Shown piece by piece: positions 14,276 to 15,216 of a stretch of DNA of 15,216 nt. Source of the DNA: an uncultured Eubacteriales bacterium. Its GTDB lineage: Bacteria > Bacillota > Clostridia > Oscillospirales > Oscillospiraceae. A model generated the notes under the pieces. That model ran no database searches. It was not told the origin of the DNA and worked only from the letters and a program-made list of their open reading frames with translations. The first letter of the stretch is position 1. Each line of letters starts with the position of its first letter. The stretch spans positions 1 to 15,216 of the forward strand of contig URGI01000048.1 in assembly GCA_900547315.1 (NCBI GenBank). The letters run 5' to 3'. The translations under genes were made by a program, and so were the position numbers.

Positions 14276-15186
14276 GGCTCGAACAGGTCACTGCGGCGCA
14301 GCTCGCCGGGGATGCGCGCGCCGACGATATCGGACACGAGCTGGCGCTCGAAATCGTCAAAGCTCTTGTTGAGGATGCCCATCTCAAGCGCCTCGCCGAG
14401 ACTCAGTCCCTGCTCCGTGAGATGCACGGCGGCGATCAGGCCGCGCAGATCGAGCGCCTTTGTGGATATCTCGGAGCTGTCGCACTTCTTGCGGATCTCC
14501 TGAAACAGCTCCGCAAGCTGGCGGGCGTATTCCGCGCGAAGCTTCGGGAACGTGGCCTTCAGCAGCTTTTCAAGGCTGTCGGCAGAGATGACGGGCATGT
14601 TTATCACCATGAAGCGCGAGGCCAGCGCCTCGTTCAGCTCGCGCGTACCAGCGTAGCCGTAGTTCATCGTCGCGATGAAGCGCGTGCAGGGGGAGAGCGT
14701 GATGCGGTCGTAGCCCGGCACGTCGATTATGCGGCGGAAGTCCAGTGTGGCGTGGAGCACGGAGAGAGATTCGTTCTTTGCCATGTTTATCTCGTCGAGC
14801 ACGCCGAAGCCGCCCTCCACGGCGCATTGGTATATCGGCCCGCGGCGCAGCGTCACCTCGCCATTTTTAAAGGTGTCGGTGCCGATGAGCGAGGCGGCGT
14901 CCGTGTTGAGGTAGAACGAGATGTCCCACTGCGGGCGCTGGAACACGGCGGCAAGGTTCTCGGCCAGAACGTTTTTGCCGGTGGCCTTCGGCCCGACCAG
15001 CAGCAGGTTTTCGCCCGCGAGTACGGCGGCTATCGCCTCGCGCCAGACCTCGCGGCCGTAATATTTATATTTGGGGCAGGGGATGCGTCCGGCGTTCTCC
15101 GGCGCTGCGGGAAAGCTGCGGCGAAAGTCCTCGATTCGGGCGAGCATTTCCTCGTCTATACCTTCGCTGCGCAGAAAATCGAGCAT
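14272..15186 (-). CDS. AAA+ ATPase, MoxR/CbbQ/NorQ-like
   Basis: A 304-residue predicted hexameric AAA+ motor. Seen: Walker A GPKATGKN (65-72), where Asn follows the lysine instead of Thr/Ser; a MoxR-type LIGTDTF loop (100-106); Walker B GVLDEIN (128-134); sensor 1 in ATMNYG (Asn175); and the arginine-finger segment LASRF (Arg191). A helical lid follows, with the DLRGL segment probably bearing sensor 2. The ATG at 15186 has GGAGGG at 15193-15198. It overlaps the VWA gene by 4 bases and is the first gene of this operon inside the window; only 30 bases are visible upstream, so an earlier gene or the promoter may lie outside. Likely works with the VWA protein on an unknown client. Confidence 0.88.
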   Translation of the reverse strand: MLDFLRSEGIDEEMLARIEDFRRSFPAAPENAGRIPCPKYKYYGREVWREAIAAVLAGENLLLVGPKATGKNVLAENLAAVFQRPQWDISFYLNTDAASLIGTDTFKNGEVTLRRGPIYQCAVEGGFGVLDEINMAKNESLSVLHATLDFRRIIDVPGYDRITLSPCTRFIATMNYGYAGTRELNEALASRFMVINMPVISADSLEKLLKATFPKLRAEYARQLAELFQEIRKKCDSSEISTKALDLRGLIAAVHLTEQGLSLGEALEMGILNKSFDDFERQLVSDIVGARIPGELRRSDLFEP

Positions 15187-15216
15187 GTTTTTCCCTCCAT
15201 TTTATGTCTGATTCCG

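Noticed and set aside
13451..14503. 350-residue + strand frame opposite the VWA and ATPase genes
   Set aside because: Arg/Leu/Ala-rich shadow of GC-rich coding DNA; it crosses the junction of two real genes and has no domain.

Overview
The window looks like a chromosomal segment from a gut-type Clostridia, most likely Oscillospiraceae/Eubacteriales. The indications are a typical Firmicute lipoprotein signal with a short Lys-rich start and lipobox, strong AGGAGG ribosome binding sites, moderately GC-rich genes with sharply AT-rich intergenic DNA, and Clostridia-type TetR and DUF2087 proteins. This placement is an inference from style, not from a marker gene. All genes appear intact. I see no tRNA, rRNA, insertion sequence, CRISPR array or phage gene.

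Layout. (1) Positions 1-390 are an AT-rich, A-skewed leader with small inverted repeats and a candidate promoter. (2) Positions 391-5079 carry a complete five-gene branched-chain amino acid (LIV/HAAT family) ABC importer on the + strand: lipoprotein receptor, two permeases and two ATPases. Two tandem hairpins separate the receptor gene from the rest, and a strong bidirectional terminator closes the operon. (3) Positions 5151-6134 hold lplA (lipoate-protein ligase) on the - strand, with a near-consensus promoter. (4) Positions 6135-6519 are a divergent regulatory region. (5) Positions 6520-11495 carry a four-gene + strand operon for a complete 2-oxoacid/acetoin dehydrogenase complex (E1 alpha, E1 beta, E2, E3), most like the acetoin dehydrogenase (Aco) branch. 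It is followed by another bidirectional terminator. (6) Positions 11598-15186 hold a - strand operon reading AAA+ ATPase (MoxR/CbbQ-like), VWA-domain protein (CbbO/NorD-like), TetR regulator, and a small DUF2087 protein.

How they work together. LplA attaches scavenged lipoate to lipoyl domains, and the neighbouring complex has at least two lipoylatable subunits (E2, and an E3 that carries its own lipoyl domain), so lplA and the E1-E2-E3 operon form a natural functional module. The adjacent Liv importer may feed amino acids whose 2-oxoacids are substrates, but this is only suggested by position; acetoin or pyruvate are equally possible substrates. The AAA+/VWA pair resembles ATP-driven protein-remodelling or metal-insertion chaperones, but its client is not visible here. 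It is the least understood part of the window. Its unusual features are a Walker A ending in Lys-Asn and a Cys/His cluster in the VWA protein.
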